Below, one piece after another: positions 21,408-32,522 of a stretch of 64,000 nucleotides of DNA; the first letter of the stretch is position 1, and each line of letters starts with the position of its first letter. The position numbers and the translations under genes were made by a program. Below the pieces are notes generated by a model. The model saw only the letters and a program-made list of their open reading frames with translations, did not search any database and was not told where the DNA came from. Source of the DNA: Forficula auricularia (taxonomy: Eukaryota; Arthropoda; Insecta; Dermaptera; Forficulidae); NCBI GenBank assembly GCA_024734495.1, contig JALMQS010000102.1:10870640-10934639 (forward strand), read 5' to 3'.

Positions 21408-23118
21408 ATCTCGAAATATAAGCGACATCGTTATTGAAATCATTATCTGGAAAAGGTTTTAAATTATAAAGCTTTTTTTTCTCTTTGATGTGGTAGTCTT
21501 GAGAGCTTTTTTTAATGGTAAAAAAATGGAAAATGATTGTCCATCAAGAAACAATTTAAAAATTCAATAATCCGATATGAAATTATATATAGGTATAATA
21601 AGAACATTCGTGTGCACATTGCTTCTTCGATTAATCTAGAGTACCTGGAACATCGAGAGTTGCTCGGTAATTTTTTGCTTTAGTTCAAAGTGATAAATTA
21701 ATATTAGTTTTAATTATTTATTAATTTAATATTCAATAAAAAATACCTCCAATTAATTAAATTGGCAAATTCTAATATATAATAATTTGAAAGTTGATAA
21801 TGAGAAAACAAGAACAAGTTTTTATGTGTGACTTTTTTATTTATCAGCCAACGTTTCGTCGACTTTTCCGATTTCTTCAGAGCTTCAAATAGTCATTCCA
21901 CACATTCGTCTATTTGACTATTTGAAGCCCTGAAAAAGTCGGCAAAGTCGACGTAATGTTGGTTGATAAATAAAAAAGTCACACATAAAAACTTGTCCTT
22001 ATTTTCCCATTCTAAACTTTCAAATTAATACAAATTATGGACAGAAATGATAATAATATATGTAATGAATTATTAGTGGGATATTAAATTAAAAAAACAA
22101 TTAATTATTAAAAGGAAATTGAATAAAAATGTAATTATACATTTTTATCGAGACAACCACCTGTGAATAATTATTTCAATTAACAAAAAACCCATCAAAA
22201 ACAACTTAGCCGAAGATGAGACCGTGACAGATCGAATTGTCCACCCAAAAACCCCCTAAACCGTGAATTTCATCCAAATCGTTCAAGCCATTTTCGAGAA
22301 ACCGATTCTATATATAGAACGGCTCGAACGATATATTTATATACTAGCTGCAAGGCCCGCCTTTGGCGGCCCTCTTGCTAGCCAGGGGACTCACCCCCTG
22401 GACCCCCTCCCCAGAAACTCACCCAGCATCCCCACCCACACCACCACCCCAATGTACAGACAAAACCTTAATCTTATATTATATAGATAATTTCATTTAA
22501 ATTGGTAACCATGACGACTGTTTTTGTTGGGGGACGGACATACAGAGGTACATAGATACATACAGAGGCAGGCACAAATGCCTTTTAGTAGTATGTGAAA
22601 TAGGTACAGATACAGTGAGAAATGCCCTTTAGTACCCCCTGGACCCCCACATCCCTGACTCCCCACGCCCTGGACTTCATCCCCCACCCCATGGGAGACG
22701 AACAAACATAGGTATATATACAGGCACAAATGCCCTTTAGTAGCCTTTAGGGGGCCCTGGATATAGCTACAGACACAGAAAGAAATACCCTTTAGTACCT
22801 GCCAACCCCCTGGGGGACGGGCATAGGTACATAGGTACAGAGGCAGGCACAAATGCGCTTTAGTAGTATAGGATATACAAGAATTGCTCGTTTAATATAT
22901 CTAGATTTATGCACTCTTAAAAATTGAGGGTTTCGTATATAAGCATATTTTATCAATAATTAAATTTAGGAATATTGAATTTTTAAATTGCTTCTTGGTC
23001 GACAATCATTTCTCCATTTTACTGGGATTTTTTTTTACCATTAAAAAAGTGAAAAAACAAAGATTTATAATTTAAAATCTTTTCCAGATAATGATTTCAA
23101 TAACGATGTTGCTTATAA
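21408..23118. repeat. Inverted repeat arms 21408-21575 and 22970-23118
   Basis: AAGCGACATCGTTATTGAAA, TCATTATCTGGAAAAGG and AATGGTAAAAAAATGG on the left are mirrored on the right (TTTTCCAGATAATGATTTCA, ATAACGATGTTGCTTATA). Between them lie a PLE-end pair and the start of another inverted repeat, so the structure is nested. Confidence 0.5.
21826..22012. repeat. PLE-end inverted pair 3
   Basis: The arm ending CAGCCAACGTTTCGTCGAC faces GTCGACGTAATGTTGGTTGA. On the minus strand the left end reads CTGAAGA ... GTCGACGAAACGTTGG. GTGTGACTTTTTTATTTATC flanks it on both sides in inverted order. Confidence 0.6.
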
Positions 23119-23720
23119 GTTCTTTAACTAAAATGATGCCAAAACACAGTATTGTTAAAAATAGAAAACTTCCAGACATTTCCTTTGATTCAATATCTTT
23201 GAAGTTTTGTGATAAAGTATCTGCTTGTAGGCTTGATATTCTATTCAGGACCAGAGAGGCTATTTCACACCCGCACAACTTCTTACCCTATACAAGAATC
23301 AAATTTGTCCTTTGCTCGAATTCGGTTCACAATTGAAGAGAGCTTCCTAGCATTCTTTGCCACCTTGGGTGCAATTCAGATAGGAGCAATAAGACTAATA
23401 AGAGATCCCCTATAATCTAGCTCATTTGATTCCCTAATACATCGTCATCTTAGAATAGTGCTCGCTTCAATAAGTTAATTCTAAATTCTTCTTCTTATCT
23501 ACTCTTATTAAACGAGCAAAAATTGTATATTTATTTATTTATATATATATTTGTATCTTGGTTCTATTTTGAAAACGACTCTACAGATTTTAATGAAATT
23601 CACGGGTTAGGGGGTTTTTGGGTTGACAATTCGATCTGTCACGGTCTCATCTTCGACACAATTGTTTTTGATGGGTTTTTTCGTAATCAAATTAATTATT
23701 CTCAGGTAGACAAATGCCAA
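22150..23720. repeat. Inverted repeat (22150-22275 / 23590-23715) around GC-rich tandem block and LINE remnant
   Basis: GAGACCGTGACAGATCGAAT and CCCAAAAACCCCCTAAACC on the left are mirrored by GATCTGTCACGGTCTCATC and GGTTAGGGGGTTTTTGGG on the right. Between them, 22345-22885 has repeated GGCACAAATGCCCTTTAGTA and CCCCCTGGACCCCC words, ending CAAGAATTGCTCGTTTAA. The CTGCAAGGCCCGCCTTTGGC start resembles Helitron-like or related non-autonomous elements of insects, but the class is unproven. Confidence 0.4.
23220..23480 (+). pseudogene. Decayed jockey-like LINE fragment
   Basis: TTGGGTGCAATTCAGATAGG, AGCAATAAGACTAATA and AGATCCCCTATAATCTAGCTC align with CTGGATGCAATTCAGAAGCG, AGCAATTAAACTAATA and AGACCCGCCTATAACCAACTC of the LINE at 58300-58985. 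The frame is broken by indels; IQIGAIRLIRDPL is the best-preserved part. Confidence 0.5.
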
Positions 23721-24289
23721 TCTTATCTTAGGGATTTAAAAAGGGTTCCTCTTTTCTTTTGTACCCAGGCAGTCAATGGGTTGGTTTAAATCTTTGTTCT
23801 CAAAGGCCTTGAAGAACTTTGTGATTGTGGTGTGTTGTTGTCAAGCATTAACTATAAACCCGAACAAAGCTCAGTCTTCCAGGTATTAGTATATATAAGT
23901 ATTTGTGTTTTTTTTAAACGGCTCTAACGAATTTGATGAAACAAACTCTATTAACAAGTTTTGAGGATGAGAAAGCGATCTTGATGCGGAGCGGGGGTGG
24001 ATGTGGGGGGTGCAGAAGGTGGGGGAAGTGGTGAGGGATCCGGGGGTAGGGAGAGGTTTCGGGGGTGGGGTCGAGCAGGGTGGAGGTGGGGGGTATAGTG
24101 GTCGAATCCTATATAGATAGATTTGTATTTTTTTAATTTGAAAACGGCTCTCAAATAAAAATCGACCTTTTTATCAGAATTTTAAATTAAAAATAATATT
24201 AAAATAAAGCTTTTAACTGAAAGAAGAAGTTACCTTCAGGTACTCATTATTATGTAATATAAAAGCCAGAGCTTTTTGTATATTGCACT

Positions 24290-24615
24290 TTTCCTAATAT
24301 CTTCATTTTTTACCCTGTCCATCCTTGTTTTACCCTTAATTCAGCGTAGCAATTTCATCTTCTCATATACTTCCAATATTTCTCTTATTTTTGCGGTGTT
24401 TGTTCTTGTTTCGGCCGCATATGTCAAAATTGGCATCTTGTAGATGCGTACTTTTGCTCCCGATCCCAGAAACTTGTTTGACCAAACCGTTTCATTCATT
24501 AATAGCTTGGAGTCTGACTTCCTCGCTTTTGGAGCTGGTTATCTAAACGCCGAGATATTTGAAGGATAGTACTGGTTCCACTATGGTGTTATACCATACA
24601 GCTGTAGCTTACAGC
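24290..24615 (-). pseudogene. Decayed LINE reverse transcriptase fragment
   Basis: The minus strand gives PVLSFKYLGV then, in another frame, TVWSNKFLGSGAKVRIYKMP and ILTYAAETRTNT. This is the post-palm thumb region of insect non-LTR RTs (FKYLG ... R.YK..I.PILTYAAE.R..T). Stops and frame changes show it is old. Confidence 0.6.
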
Positions 24616-25327
24616 GTACTGGTTCTCTAGCTATTGTGAGAGTTGTCGTCTTTTTAAAAAGCCATCATAATTTAGAATTTTTCGCATTAAAGTACAAATT
24701 TATGTAAGAGTTGTTGGAAAATTAAGGATTTTGATTAATATCAGTTTTCCAATAAAATTACAAGATCTATTTTCAAAAAGGGTGGGACAGACGAACTTGA
24801 TGGCCAGTAAGTACGTCAGTAGGTAACTATGCCACCAATTAGAATGACAACTTCTCATGAATTTTAATCAACGGGTTATTCCCAGGGAATAAAAATATAT
24901 AAGACAGCCTTCTATCTTCTATCTCATTAATTAATCATCCAGTGATCAAGCCTTGATCGTTTGAAATCGATTGAATTCCCAATACACAGGATACTTTAAA
25001 CTAAGTGGCGAGCATTTTTTTCCTTAGGCCAAATAGACGTCAATTATCCGAAATTAATTATTTCTAATTGTCATTCCACTTAACTGACGGATAGATTCTG
25101 GTAAAATAACAACCAAATTGAAATGGGTTCAGCTTTATCATTAATTAATCCATTGTCAATAAAGAAGAGTATTTTTCTCATTTGCTTGACGTAGAAATTT
25201 AATGACATAACGATCAAGTAAATAGATATAATGAATAATTAAAATTTGTTATTTGTTCTGTATATAAACGTATGAAACTTAGAGGAAAATAATTTAAAAC
25301 CCGATCCTTCAAGAACTGGATTCTCTT

Positions 25328-25686
25328 CTAAAAGAGCCCATAAGCTGTCAAACAAATTGCCCAACAGAGCGTTGTGCAACGTTGCGTTGCGCATCGTTTG
25401 CCGGGGCCCATACATTGCCAGAAAAATTGAGCAACAAAGCGTTGCGATGCACAACGCTGCGTTCCACAATGCATCATTCATAATCATACCCTTGGAAATA
25501 TTGCGCAACTTGCCCATACACAACACAACGCGTTGCACAAACGCACCCGTTGTGCAAAAGATGTCAAACATTTTTGAAATTTGTCAAACATTTGCGCAAC
25601 GCATCAAACACTGTCATACACTGACAAACAATTGCAAAACAGCCTGTGTTGCGTAATTTGTTTGACAGTGTATGGGCCCCTTAACA
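25328..25686. mobile_element. TIR element rich in GCAACG words
   Basis: The left end AGAGCCCATAAGCTGTCAAA and the right end TTTGACAGTGTATGGGCCCC form ~36-bp imperfect TIRs. The interior is dense in GCGTTGCGCAAC-type words and has a second internal GGGGCCCATACATTGCC. No clear target duplication. Open frames on both strands follow the repeat words and are not genes. Confidence 0.5.
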
Positions 25687-25885
25687 GTAAAAATGTAAAT
25701 TTAATGTGGGCGTGAGCGATTGCATTTTTCTTTTAAAAAATAATTTTAACAAAAGGGATAGATATAAATAAGTCAAGCAGAATCGAGAATAACTTTAAAG
25801 TTACCAATTGTGCAATTACTATTATCCCAGTATCATAGCCATAGATAATACTGAGCCTATTTTTGCAAAAGTTCATTCACATCAT

Positions 25886-26490
25886 TTTAGGAGGTTCGTG
25901 ACTGTTTATCATTTTTATAAGAAAATTCTCAAATTTTTAACATCGAATCATTGATGTATTAAATATTTATTCCCGATATTTGAAGATGATCGTCTGTACC
26001 ATTACTGAGAAATAAATTATTGAAAATTGTTCTTTTAACATGGAAGTAATGGACCGAGCTTTTAAAAGGGCTATAACTTCTATAAAAATTATACTATCTT
26101 CGACAAATTTATACAGATCAATAATTCAACTTTTATGAATCGAATGATACATTTTTCAATAAATTTGAAAGTCTAGTTAATTAGTTATTCATAAAGGTAA
26201 AAACAAAAAGTTATTTGTAGCAACAGAATATAACAAATACATTAGTGTGGAATTCCAACTCTATTTCTTGAAATCGTTTTTGTGTTAAATAAATGTTTTT
26301 ATAATGAAAAAAAAAATTATCTCAATATTCTTTTTATTAATATAAAACAAAGATTTTTATTCGAAATTAACCTCATTATTAACAATTTTTTTATTAGAAA
26401 ATTTAGTAAGCAGAAGTTGTCACTCTGCAGAAATACAAAATATTTTTTCGTAGATCAACCAGATAGATAAGCTGTCCTGAACTCCCTTAA
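25886..26490 (+). mobile_element. Family C TIR element, copy 2
   Basis: Ends AGGAGGTTCGTGACTG and CTGTCCTGAACTCCCTTAA. Colinear with 46862-47446 plus 48014-48045. At 26448-26475 the sequence GATCAACCAGATAGATAAGC is the uninterrupted version of the site that carries the minisatellite element at 47455. Confidence 0.65.
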
Positions 26491-26559
26491 GTAAATTTTA
26501 TATTTTTAAGTTAATTTATTTTGTTAAATTAATTATTAATTATTTATATGTTTGTTTAG

Positions 26560-26628
26560 GTAACTGAAGACCACAACAAAATCAACGAATGAGAAAAGGA
26601 AAATAAAAAGTTAAAGCAAAATGTATAC
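26560..26628 (+). other. Weak candidate 5' non-coding exon
   Basis: TATGTTTGTTTAG precedes and GTAAGTTTATTT follows a 69-base segment. It contains stops in all frames but ends AAAATGTATAC, so it could be a leader exon with a start codon. The phase does not fit the candidate exon at 32477. It is probably chance. Confidence 0.15.
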
Positions 26629-27202
26629 GTAAGTTTATTTATTTATTTGTTTATATAAGTGAATGAAGAGAAAAACAAAATACAGTAAACCCTCGTTTAT
26701 CCTCGAGTGGATTAATTAATAAAGTAAAGGGTGTGTGAGCGGATTATCCCCTTTTTATACGGATTATCTTGTTCAAAAGTAAACTTTAAAAACTATGTAA
26801 CTATGTGCACACATACATATTATGTTTATAACGTGAAAAATAATAAATTTTTAAACCTGCTTCTACTGTGAATAAACATATTTCAAAAGTGTCATTTTTT
26901 TACTCTTTTGCGGTTTATCCGCGGAATTGTCTTATCAGCGGTTGCCGCGCCACCCAATTCCGGGGATAAATGAGAGTTTACTGTAATTATATTAGAAAAC
27001 GAAAATTAAAAATTAAAGCCAAGTTTTTAATTTATTTATTTATATATTAATTAATATCATGTCTAAAGAATTTAAAATTCACTTTATTTCTACTTAATGA
27101 GATCTTTTCTTACAGAAATATCACACACCCATCATAAAAAATATTTTAGTTTCTCATATTAATTTTTGACTCCACAAAATATTCGAGCTTCTCCACTAGA
27201 TT

Positions 27203-27483
27203 CTTCTTCTTTAAGTGCCATATCAGGTCGCCCTGACTTTTTGGCTCCTCTCCACATATACCTGTGCTGAGTGTGTTTAGCTGTTTTTACACAGATCTAC
27301 AGGACCTACTTTTTAACGCCGGTCGGCTAGTTTGGAGAGGTTACTAGGCAATTATACTCTTGGTAGGTTGCCATTGCTTTTCACGAGGAGTCGACTGCAA
27401 ATATCTGCCGAGACTCGGTCTCGAACCAGCGTATTTCAGGCCAGCGGCCCGACACTCTAACCACTGACCCACATTCGACTCTT
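27203..27483 (-). mobile_element. SINE-A copy 2
   Basis: Same order of blocks as 682-958, with a tRNA-like head at the right end and AAAGAAGAA at the left. The 11-bp duplication TCCACTAGATT lies at 27192-27202 and 27484-27494. Confidence 0.85.
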
Positions 27484-27624
27484 TCCACTAGATTAGCCAG
27501 CTTCTTTCTAAATAGGCAAAATGTTTTTTACTTTTCAAGAGTATAGTTGTTGTGATTCTAGCGAAAATACAGGATCTCAGTTTTCACTTTCCGTTAAGCG
27601 TTCTCCATCAATTCTAATGGGATT

Positions 27625-27899
27625 CTTCTTAGAGTCATACCCGAAACGGGCGTCGGGGCCTCTCCCCATATACCTGTGCTGAGTGTGTTTAGTTGTTTTA
27701 CACAGATATACGGGACCTACTTTTTAAAGCAGATTCCGAACGGCTAGTTTGGAGAGGTTGACTAGGAAATTATACTCTTGATAGGTTGCCATTACTTTCC
27801 AAGAGAAGGCGACTGCAAATATCTGCCGAGACTCAGTCTCGAACCAGCATACTTCAGGTCACCGGTCCGACACTCTAACCACTGGCCCATAGTCGCCTC
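27625..27899 (-). mobile_element. SINE-A copy 3
   Basis: Same family, with TCTAATGGGATT duplicated at 27613-27624 and 27900-27911. It lies only ~140 bp from copy 2, but the independent target duplications show two separate insertions. Confidence 0.85.
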
Positions 27900-27911
27900 T
27901 CTAATGGGATT

Positions 27912-29107
27912 AAGAATGCTGTAAAAATCCTGACAGTATATGTGTCTGAAGATTCACCCACAGCACCAAATGGTTTTTACGTGATTCTTTGGAAACCGAT
28001 GTTTTTAACATGGCAAGGCCGTTGATATACTATATTAAATTTTAAATAGTGGTGATAAAAAAATGTCATTGAAAACAACCAGTTTAAAGCACAACATAAA
28101 TAAATCAATAAAGATAATCAAACAAAGCAGTAATTAACTAAAGGTTAAGCTGAGTATGATTATAATATTTAATAACTTGATAGTTTAAGTAGATTAAAAA
28201 TAGATATCAAGTTATTAAGGACGAACGAAAAAACAATTTCTTGTAAATATCAAATAAACATATTGTTTTAGTCCAGTGTTTTGTTTTGAAGTTCAAAAGC
28301 CTTTAATTTCAATGCGAAAACGGATAAGAATGCAATCATAAAAATGTAGCAGTTATTTTCCGTGCAAGATGAAATTAGTACAACGGGGTTTTATTTGTGA
28401 ACTGTCACGTGATCAGCTAGTTTGACTTAGGCATGGGGGCATTGCGTCATGGCCATATTGTCCGCAGTAGGGTTTTCTCAACCCTTAGCATACCTAGGAA
28501 CCCCCCCCCCCCCCATAAAGGCCCCTCCTTTTTTTTTCAAGGTCGAGATTTCGTGTGAGAATTCATTTCTCGTCTTTGATTAATAACTAAGTATCTTTTC
28601 ATCCTAAAATGATTTATTTAGTTTTGACAACAAAAGTAAAAATCAATGCAAACTTTGCTCAAAATAATAATAATAATAAAATTTAGTGATTAAAGTTTAA
28701 ACAAGCAAATAAAAAAAATCATATAAACAAACCAAAGGGACCAGCTTTGGATAGTGAATTGGCGATTAGCAAACTTCTTCATGCAATTTTAATCCGTACG
28801 AAACTACGACATACTAATATAACATTTTTTTGATGGCCAAGAGTAGCAGAGTTGATGTTTTTATGCGCTCTACTATAGTCTGAAATTATGCTCCCTTCTT
28901 TTTCTAAATCTTATATTCCGATTTCTCAAATGACTAAGCCCACTTATCAATTTCTAAATTTATTTGTAGTATAAACTTTACTGAAAAGCGATTTTTAAAC
29001 AATTCTAGTCTAAAATGAGAATTTAATAGGGCTATCCAAGATGTTAAAATGTTTGATTGTATTTCAGAAGAGCTCCCCCCTAGAATTTAATCCAGTGGTA
29101 AAAACAC
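27912..29107. other. AT-rich stretch without recognised genes
   Basis: Holds a C homopolymer at about 28501-28514 and simple (TAA)n at about 28668-28678. No repeat family or coding region is recognised. Confidence 0.4.
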
Positions 29108-29110
29108 TAA

Positions 29111-29307
29111 GGGCCGGTTGTATGTCGCAAAGTAAATGCTTTTTACCACTAACAAAAGGTAGATGGTGAATGGAGGGACGGGGATAGCCAATCAGATGAC
29201 AGGAACTTTCAGTGCCTGTCATCTGATTGGCCATCCTAGTCCCTCCATTTACCATCTACCGTTTGTTAGTGGTAAAAAACATTTACTTTGCGACATACAA
29301 CCGGCCC
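29111..29307. mobile_element. PIF/Harbinger-like palindromic MITE, full length
   Basis: TIR GGGCCGGTTGTATGTCGC with its reverse complement, and TAA at 29108-29110 and 29308-29310. The hairpin centre is the same as in 443-617. 197 bp. Confidence 0.8.
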
Positions 29308-29719
29308 TAAGTATGAAATTAGCTACCCTTTGAGAGAAACTACCTCTGACATAAAAAAACAAACAGCTATAAAATTTCAATCAAAGATATACACAGTTTG
29401 ATTGTAAAGTTTTTCTATAAAATTCAAAAGAAGAGTCACACTATAAAATACAATCGGAAACAAGAGTTCTATTTGAATTTCGAAAAAAAGTACTTCAAGA
29501 GGGCGGCCTTTTTGGCATATCATCAAACTTATCGAATAACAATTGAATCAACAGTTAGAAGAAGAAAACAAATCCCAAAACTAAATTTTTGAATAATTAA
29601 AAAAAAAACTGAATTATTTTAAATTGAAAGTTTTTGCCGAGAGTAGCAGAATTTTTATATATTGAAGGAGACAATAAAAGAGTGTGTCTTCTGCTGGAAT
29701 TATAAATTTTATTTATTTA

Positions 29720-29766
29720 TAACGAGACTATAGTTTCGAGGGCTTTGCCCTCTTCATCAGTCTATT
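29720..29766 (-). ncRNA. Hammerhead ribozyme, near-perfect core
   Basis: On the minus strand: CTGATGA (29760-29754), A, stem II GAGGGC-AAA-GCCCTC (six perfect pairs), GAAA (29737-29734), CTATAG, and TC. All conserved core bases of a type I hammerhead (CUGANGA, GAAA, UH) are present. Stem I is short (GA/TC). It resembles the known PLE hammerheads with minimal stem III. Confidence 0.7.
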
Positions 29767-29957
29767 ACAATGTATTCACAGGAATTAATTTATGAATGAA
29801 AGGTTAACATTTTTCATGTGGTAAGGTTATAAATTACATAGAGTGGGTAAATTACAATAAGTGTCAATTCTTAACTTGCCCACTCTATGTAATTTATAAC
29901 CTTACCACATGAAAAATGTTAACCTTTCATTCATAAATTAATTCCTGTCAATACATT

Positions 29958-30008
29958 GTAATAGATTGATGAAGAGGGCAAAGCCCTCGAAACTATAGTC
30001 TCGTTATA
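29958..30008 (+). ncRNA. Degenerate hammerhead, mirror of 29720-29766
   Basis: Same stem II (GAGGGC-AAA-GCCCTC), GAAA and CTATAGTC, but the core reads TTGATGA (29966-29972): the invariant C3 is T. Probably inactive. Confidence 0.6.
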
Positions 30009-30325
30009 AATAAATAAAATTTATAATTCCAGCAGAAGACACACTCTTTTATTGTCTCCTTCAACTGAATTATTTATTTGTTCCTGAATTTATTAAATTA
30101 AAATTGTTATTTTAATTAATTAATGTTTTTACCCAACATTTTAAGGTCAACTGATTTAATAATATTATGGATAATAATTTAATAATTAAAGTACCAATAA
30201 CAAAGAAAAAAAATCATTTTTTGGTGTTTATTAACTGTCGATTCAATTTTGGTAAGCTTAGTAGATTTTTATTTTAGATTGAATTTAGTCTGTAGGCCTA
30301 TCTGTTTCGAGTAAAATTTAGAAAA

Positions 30326-30650
30326 TTAAAATTTCCCAAAAATCCAAAAAAACCCACTTGTTTCCGACATAGGATATACAACATTGTATCTCCGGAATCC
30401 ATGTCCATAGCTCAAAGGATGGGTCAAGCTTTTAATTTCCAATTTGGTAAATAAAGCTATACCACAATATCTCACGTATATAAAAGGAATAAATCTTTGG
30501 TATCCTGTGAATGATTTTACCCCAGTTCCATCTGGTAGGGTAGACATTTTAATAGAACGCTTAACGCTTTGTGGTGCGGGTTGTATCAACAGGCGCGAAG
30601 TATTCAAAACTTGTTTCAGGATTAATAAACATCACACTGTATATAATTAA
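30326..30650. other. Overlapping unrecognised open frames
   Basis: A 93-codon frame on the minus strand and a 68-codon frame on the plus strand overlap here. The minus frame includes PAPQSVKRSIKMSTLPDGTG and CGIALFTKLEIKSLTHPLSY, without a domain I recognise. No splice or promoter signal settles which is real. It may be another TE relic. Confidence 0.2.
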
Positions 30651-30930
30651 TTTATTATTTATTTATTTATTCATTCATAATTCTTACAATTTAACTTTAC
30701 ACAATGCTCTGAGGCAGTTTGCCTCATATGAGCAGTAACAACGAATAATTAACATAAAACAAAGAAGAGAAAAATAAAAACAAGTGTGTGCGAAAAAGAA
30801 ATCTATAGCGAAAGGAAGGTGAGAGAGCCAGCAGGGGGGAAAAGATACACCATAAAAGAGAGACGCCAAAAAAGAGACGCTCACTCCCGAAACCCGCCCC
30901 CGCGAATACATGCCAAGAGACCACGATTGA
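30640..30930 (-). mobile_element. (AAAT)n-tailed retroposed fragment
   Basis: On the minus strand a GC-rich 5' part (TTCGCGGGGGCGGGTTTCGG) runs into GCATTGTGTAAAG, TAAGAATTATGAATG and (AAAT)n. That is the layout of a SINE or truncated LINE. A sequence with a similar tail inserted in family D copy 3 near 56030. No clean target duplication. Confidence 0.35.
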
Positions 30931-30964
30931 ATATAAGTAATGATTATTAGACTATAGTTTCGAA

Positions 30965-31015
30965 TTAAAAAGACTGGTGATGAAGGTCAAGCCTTCGAAA
31001 CTATAGTAGTCTCAA
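30965..31015 (+). ncRNA. Degenerate hammerhead in a PLE end
   Basis: CTGGTGA (30973-30979, A6 to G), stem II GAAGGTCAAGCCTTC, GAAA, CTATAG, then an insertion before TCTCAAACAAATAA. Homologous to 52840-52885. Core and cleavage region are both damaged. Confidence 0.6.
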
Positions 31016-31084
31016 ACAAATAATAATAATATATATACAGATATATAATTTCGATATATATGTGTGTATGTTTATTTGCATCAA

Positions 31085-32055
31085 GCAGAGGACAGCCTTC
31101 GGCACGCCCTCTACAGCTCGGCCCTCCGGGCAGGCGACCCTGGCGGGCGGCGTCTCGGCATATGATTATTAGGTCTGTAATATATATTTGTAATATTTTG
31201 CCCCCTCTTTCGCCCCCACGCACTCATTTTGGCTATTGATTTTTACAGCATATATTTTATATAGTCTTAAAAACTAACATTACAAAATTTGATCTATATC
31301 GGAGAGAGTATCAATTTTTTGCCCCCACTCACATTTTGGGAGGCTGAAATTATTTTTTAGATATTTGCAAATATTTAGATATTTGCAAATAAATAACTCT
31401 CAGTTTTCTAAAGAGTAAATGTACAAAAAAGCTAAAAATATCCCCCTCCCCCCCATTCGCCCCCATACAGTCAATTTTGATAGTTGATTTTTACAGGAAT
31501 AGTTTCTTAAATTGATAAAGAATAACTCTATAAAATTTTATCTAGATAGGAGAGAGTTTTAATTTTTGCCCCCACTCACATTTTGGATAGTTGGGAGTCG
31601 AATTTCAAAAAATCCTGAAATTACTTTTTAGATATTTGTATTTAGAATTTTATTAAGTAAAAATCAAGTAGATATCTTATCGTTCTTAATTGAAAATGCA
31701 TAATTAGTGTAAACACATTGCAAAGATATTTTGCCCCTTTTGGCCCCTTTAGGGGTCGAATTTCAAAAAATCCTGAAATTTGTTTTTAGATATTTTAATT
31801 TAGTATTTTGATAAGTAAAAGGCAAGTAGATATTTTATGGTCCTTAAGAGATATCGCATAATAAGTGAAAACACACTTTGCCCCCTTTTACCCCCTTAGG
31901 GGTCGAATTTCGAAAAATACTTTCTTAGTGAGCCCCTATGTCATTGATGTAATATCTTCTCCAAATTTCATGTTTCTATGTCCAGTGGTTCTAGCTGTTT
32001 TGATGATGAGTGCGTGAGTGAGTGTATCTGGCAAAGAATTTTATATATATAGATG
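31085..32055 (+). repeat. GC-box element with repeated CCCCCTTTNGCCCC segments
   Basis: Starts with the GC-rich box shared with 20325 and contains four rounds of TTGCCCCC...GGGGTCGAATTTC / AAATTTGATCTA-like phrases. It ends TGCGTGAGTGAGTGTATCTG and TTTATATATATAGATG. No frame. The class is unresolved, perhaps Helitron-like. Confidence 0.4.
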
Positions 32056-32476
32056 TATTCATAGGGTATACTATGATTGAAACGACGTTTAATTTTCTGA
32101 TTTCCAAAGGATGGTCCAAACCGATATAATTCTTCAGTTCACAGTACATTTGATTTTATTTAGATAATAAATCACAACCTTGTGAATAAAATATATAAAA
32201 GCCCCTTCTAGAATGTTTACTCTAAAATGGGAACAAATAAATAAATAAAAATAGAAACGCGAGTTTAATTAAACGGTAAAAAACGTAACCTTTTAATTGT
32301 TTAAAATATATTCAAAGATAATGATAATAAATGTAAATTTATTTGTCTTTTTCACGCTATCCCCATGAGTAGGTATAATTTGTTTTCTTCACGGTAAATA
32401 AAAAACCTCAATTAATCCTTGTTTTATTTGAGTACACTTGTGGAAATCTTTTCTGCTCTCTTGTGTTTGCTTCCAG

Positions 32477-32522
32477 TGGAAGGGAAATGTACTGATTGGA
32501 AGAAATATCTAATTTCTCTGCA
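32477..32522 (+). other. Speculative 46-base internal exon
   Basis: TTTTCTGCTCTCTTG...TTGCTTCCAG precedes and GTAAGTAAAG follows. One of three frames is open (EGKCTDWKKYLISL), giving an incoming phase 1 and outgoing phase 2. Very short; it needs RNA evidence. Confidence 0.2.

Larger units (their letters stand above)
29650..30065. mobile_element. PLE terminal fragments as a ~416-bp palindrome
   Basis: Arms of ~190 bp run from TTGAAGGAGACAATAAAAGA to about 29835, mirrored to TCTTTTATTGTCTCCTTCAA. Each arm contains a hammerhead-like core and the AAATAAATAAAATTTATAAT stretch. GAGAGTAGCAGA, a PLE-end block also at 48678 and 52998, adjoins the left arm. Confidence 0.7.

Noticed and set aside
25239..25656. 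Frames of 110 and 99 codons on opposite strands
   Set aside because: Both read through the GCAACG-rich TIR element; Asn/Ala/Leu-rich composition follows the repeat words.
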